A stretch of DNA of 64,000 bases, from NCBI GenBank assembly GCA_003194525.1, contig NBIV01000142.1, positions 1-64,000 on the forward strand, written 5' to 3'. The position numbers were made by a program, and so were the translations under genes. The notes beneath the pieces are model-generated. The model worked only from the letters and a program-made list of their open reading frames with translations, did not search any database and was not told the origin of the DNA. The DNA comes from Gracilariopsis chorda. Lineage: Eukaryota > Rhodophyta > Florideophyceae > Gracilariales > Gracilariaceae. Numbering within the stretch: position 1 is the first letter of the stretch; every line of letters begins with the position of its first letter. Shown here piece by piece: positions 62,941-64,000 of this stretch.

Positions 62941-63884
62941 GTTGTGTCTACACCAGAGAGAAGCCTCACATAGACGAGAGGTATACGCAGAAAGAAGACT
63001 CATTTATTGGGCTAGAAGAAATGCCATACGCATAGGACCTCTGAGCACAATTCACCTGGTTTTGGGCACTGTTGGGACAGGGCTGACGGACGTCAGTGAT
63101 CTTCGAATATCGGGGATGACCCACAGCGACTAAGAAGAGAGAAGCCTTACAGATTCGCAAGGGATGGTGCTCTGCACTATCCAGTATCATTCAGCGACGT
63201 CCATCGACTGCGACCAAACTGTTAAAGCGGGATGACGCATGACCGCCATCATACACGATACGCACTAGGTAGTAGCCAGAATTCACGGTATCCCAAGCAG
63301 AGAAGTTCCGAAGCTCGACAGAAGTTTTTCGAAGCTCGAATTAAAAAGAGAGCATCTTCACGAAAGAGCTCATTTCGGGCAGACTCGCAAATGTAATTGG
63401 AGTCGTGTCGAAGTATTTAGATAGTCTGTTCGCGTCGTCTCTGCAACATGGCACATCCACAATGTTTAGGAGAGCAGCTGGCATACACTCGCCATCGTTG
63501 TTGCGGGTTTAAACGTGACGCTCCTCTCATATGCTGAACTCCAGCAAACGAACATTAGACGGACACGCATGTGAGCCTTGAGAGATGGAAACAGTGAACC
63601 TGGGATTCACTTTACACCATTCGATGAACAACTTTCGACTGTCTCGACCATGGATGTCACCGCCGGACCCAGGAGCGGTAGGCCCACTGGGCATATGTCC
63701 ATCTTTCGCAAGATTCTTCGTGGCGGTCGTGATTGGCGCGATACGACAAACCGGGCAAAAGAGAGTCGTGTCGAACATCTACCATGTCCATAGGTCTTTC
63801 ACCTGAAATCCAGAGAGCCCAAACTGTCTTCCACTTGCTCCCCTGAAATGTCCTTCGAAGACAATTATACGGTCTACTTCCCAT
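62941..63884 (-). pseudogene. Decayed ORF with cysteine-peptidase-like Cys/His/Asp pattern
   Basis: A minus frame from 63778 to about 62966 with four stops (at about 63527, 63509, 63340 and 63190). It starts with a possible zinc motif (LFCPVCRIAPITTATKNLAK then DGH). Further on NNDGECMPAALLNIVDVPCC has a Cys at 63485-63487 in a 'G.C...A' setting, NSGYYLVRIVYDGGHASSRF a His at 63239-63241, and NSLVAVDGRR-stop-MILDSAEHHP an Asp at 63203-63205, the order and spacing of papain-fold (OTU/Ulp-like) peptidases. No family is certain. The frame upstream (63884-63780) is shifted. Confidence 0.4.
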
Positions 63885-63924
63885 CCAGAATGGCGTGAGC
63901 TGGATCTTGGAGAATTAGAGACGG

Positions 63925-64000
63925 ACAAGTGGCTCCATTGCGTGCTTCGCACGCGTTAAGGAGTAAGAGAAGCATTGGAGTGAAAGGAGTATTTGGGTAG
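63925..64000 (-). mobile_element. Second Helitron 3' terminus (runs off the window)
   Basis: gacaagtggctccattgcgt, the GCGTGC-TTC-GCACGC hairpin and the following 55 bases repeat 46049-46125 almost exactly (about three differences). The sequence left of position 63924 is unrelated to that left of 46049, so the shared edge marks the element end. The body lies to the right, outside the window. Confidence 0.75.

Noticed and set aside
1-64000. CRISPR arrays, phage genes or bacterial operons
   Set aside because: No regularly spaced repeats of CRISPR type; all recognisable proteins are eukaryotic transposon proteins.

Overview
This 64 kb window is a eukaryotic transposon graveyard. I find no credible host gene, no prokaryotic operon, no rRNA or tRNA gene and no CRISPR array. 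Nearly all recognisable coding sequence belongs to decayed mobile elements, most of them inserted into one another. The best guess for the organism is an oomycete or close stramenopile relative. The PIF/Harbinger elements with a divergent SANT/Myb-type partner gene, the pogo/Tigger-like transposase, the chromodomain Ty3/Gypsy elements and the Helitron all resemble families I know from Phytophthora and downy mildews. This rests on recalled family resemblance, not on a database search.

Layout. (1) 1 to about 15.7 kb: an old minus-strand Ty1/Copia element (copia-1). It is split by Harbinger-1 (about 602-7720), which itself carries a younger minus-strand copia-2 (3027-7575, paired LTRs). It is split again by a block at about 8.9-13.5 kb that holds a second Harbinger-type transposase (9557-10990) and a convergent oomycete-type partner ORF (11836-12309). 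(2) 16-55.5 kb: a minus-strand chromodomain Gypsy element (gypsy-G), scattered over almost 40 kb. Its pieces are separated by an unassigned 1 kb, by full-length gypsy-A (18558-30213, TSD TCCAT), by a pogo-like transposon (about 30.5-32.6 kb) and by gypsy-C (33889-53243, near-perfect 5-bp TSD). Gypsy-C in turn contains full-length gypsy-B (35602-44838, TSD ACTCC), a Helitron fragment (about 46.05-48.2 kb) and a 367-bp insertion (50423-50789). (3) 55.5-64 kb: a solo LTR of the gypsy-C family, plus-strand gypsy-H (about 56.5-62.05 kb) cut by a 915-bp solo LTR (59843-60757, TSD GGTAG), a decayed minus-strand ORF with a cysteine-peptidase-like Cys/His/Asp pattern, and at the right edge the terminus of a second Helitron.

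The elements do not cooperate with one another. Within each one the usual gag-protease-RT-RNaseH-integrase order can be followed across stops and frameshifts. Four Gypsy copies carry a chromodomain after the integrase, consistent with targeted insertion into silent chromatin. By eye, LTR pairs differ at roughly 10% (B), 12% (C) and 16% (A) of positions over their first 200 or so bases, so these are old insertions. The B and C values agree with B lying inside C.

Most unusual points: a long antisense reading frame (about 600 codons, one frameshift, few stops) between the chromodomain and the 3' LTR of gypsy-A; a copia-2 primer-binding site matching the internal (anticodon-arm) part of initiator tRNA-Met, as in Drosophila copia; exact in-frame re-joining of interrupted pol genes across nested insertions; and the peptidase-like ORF at the right end.
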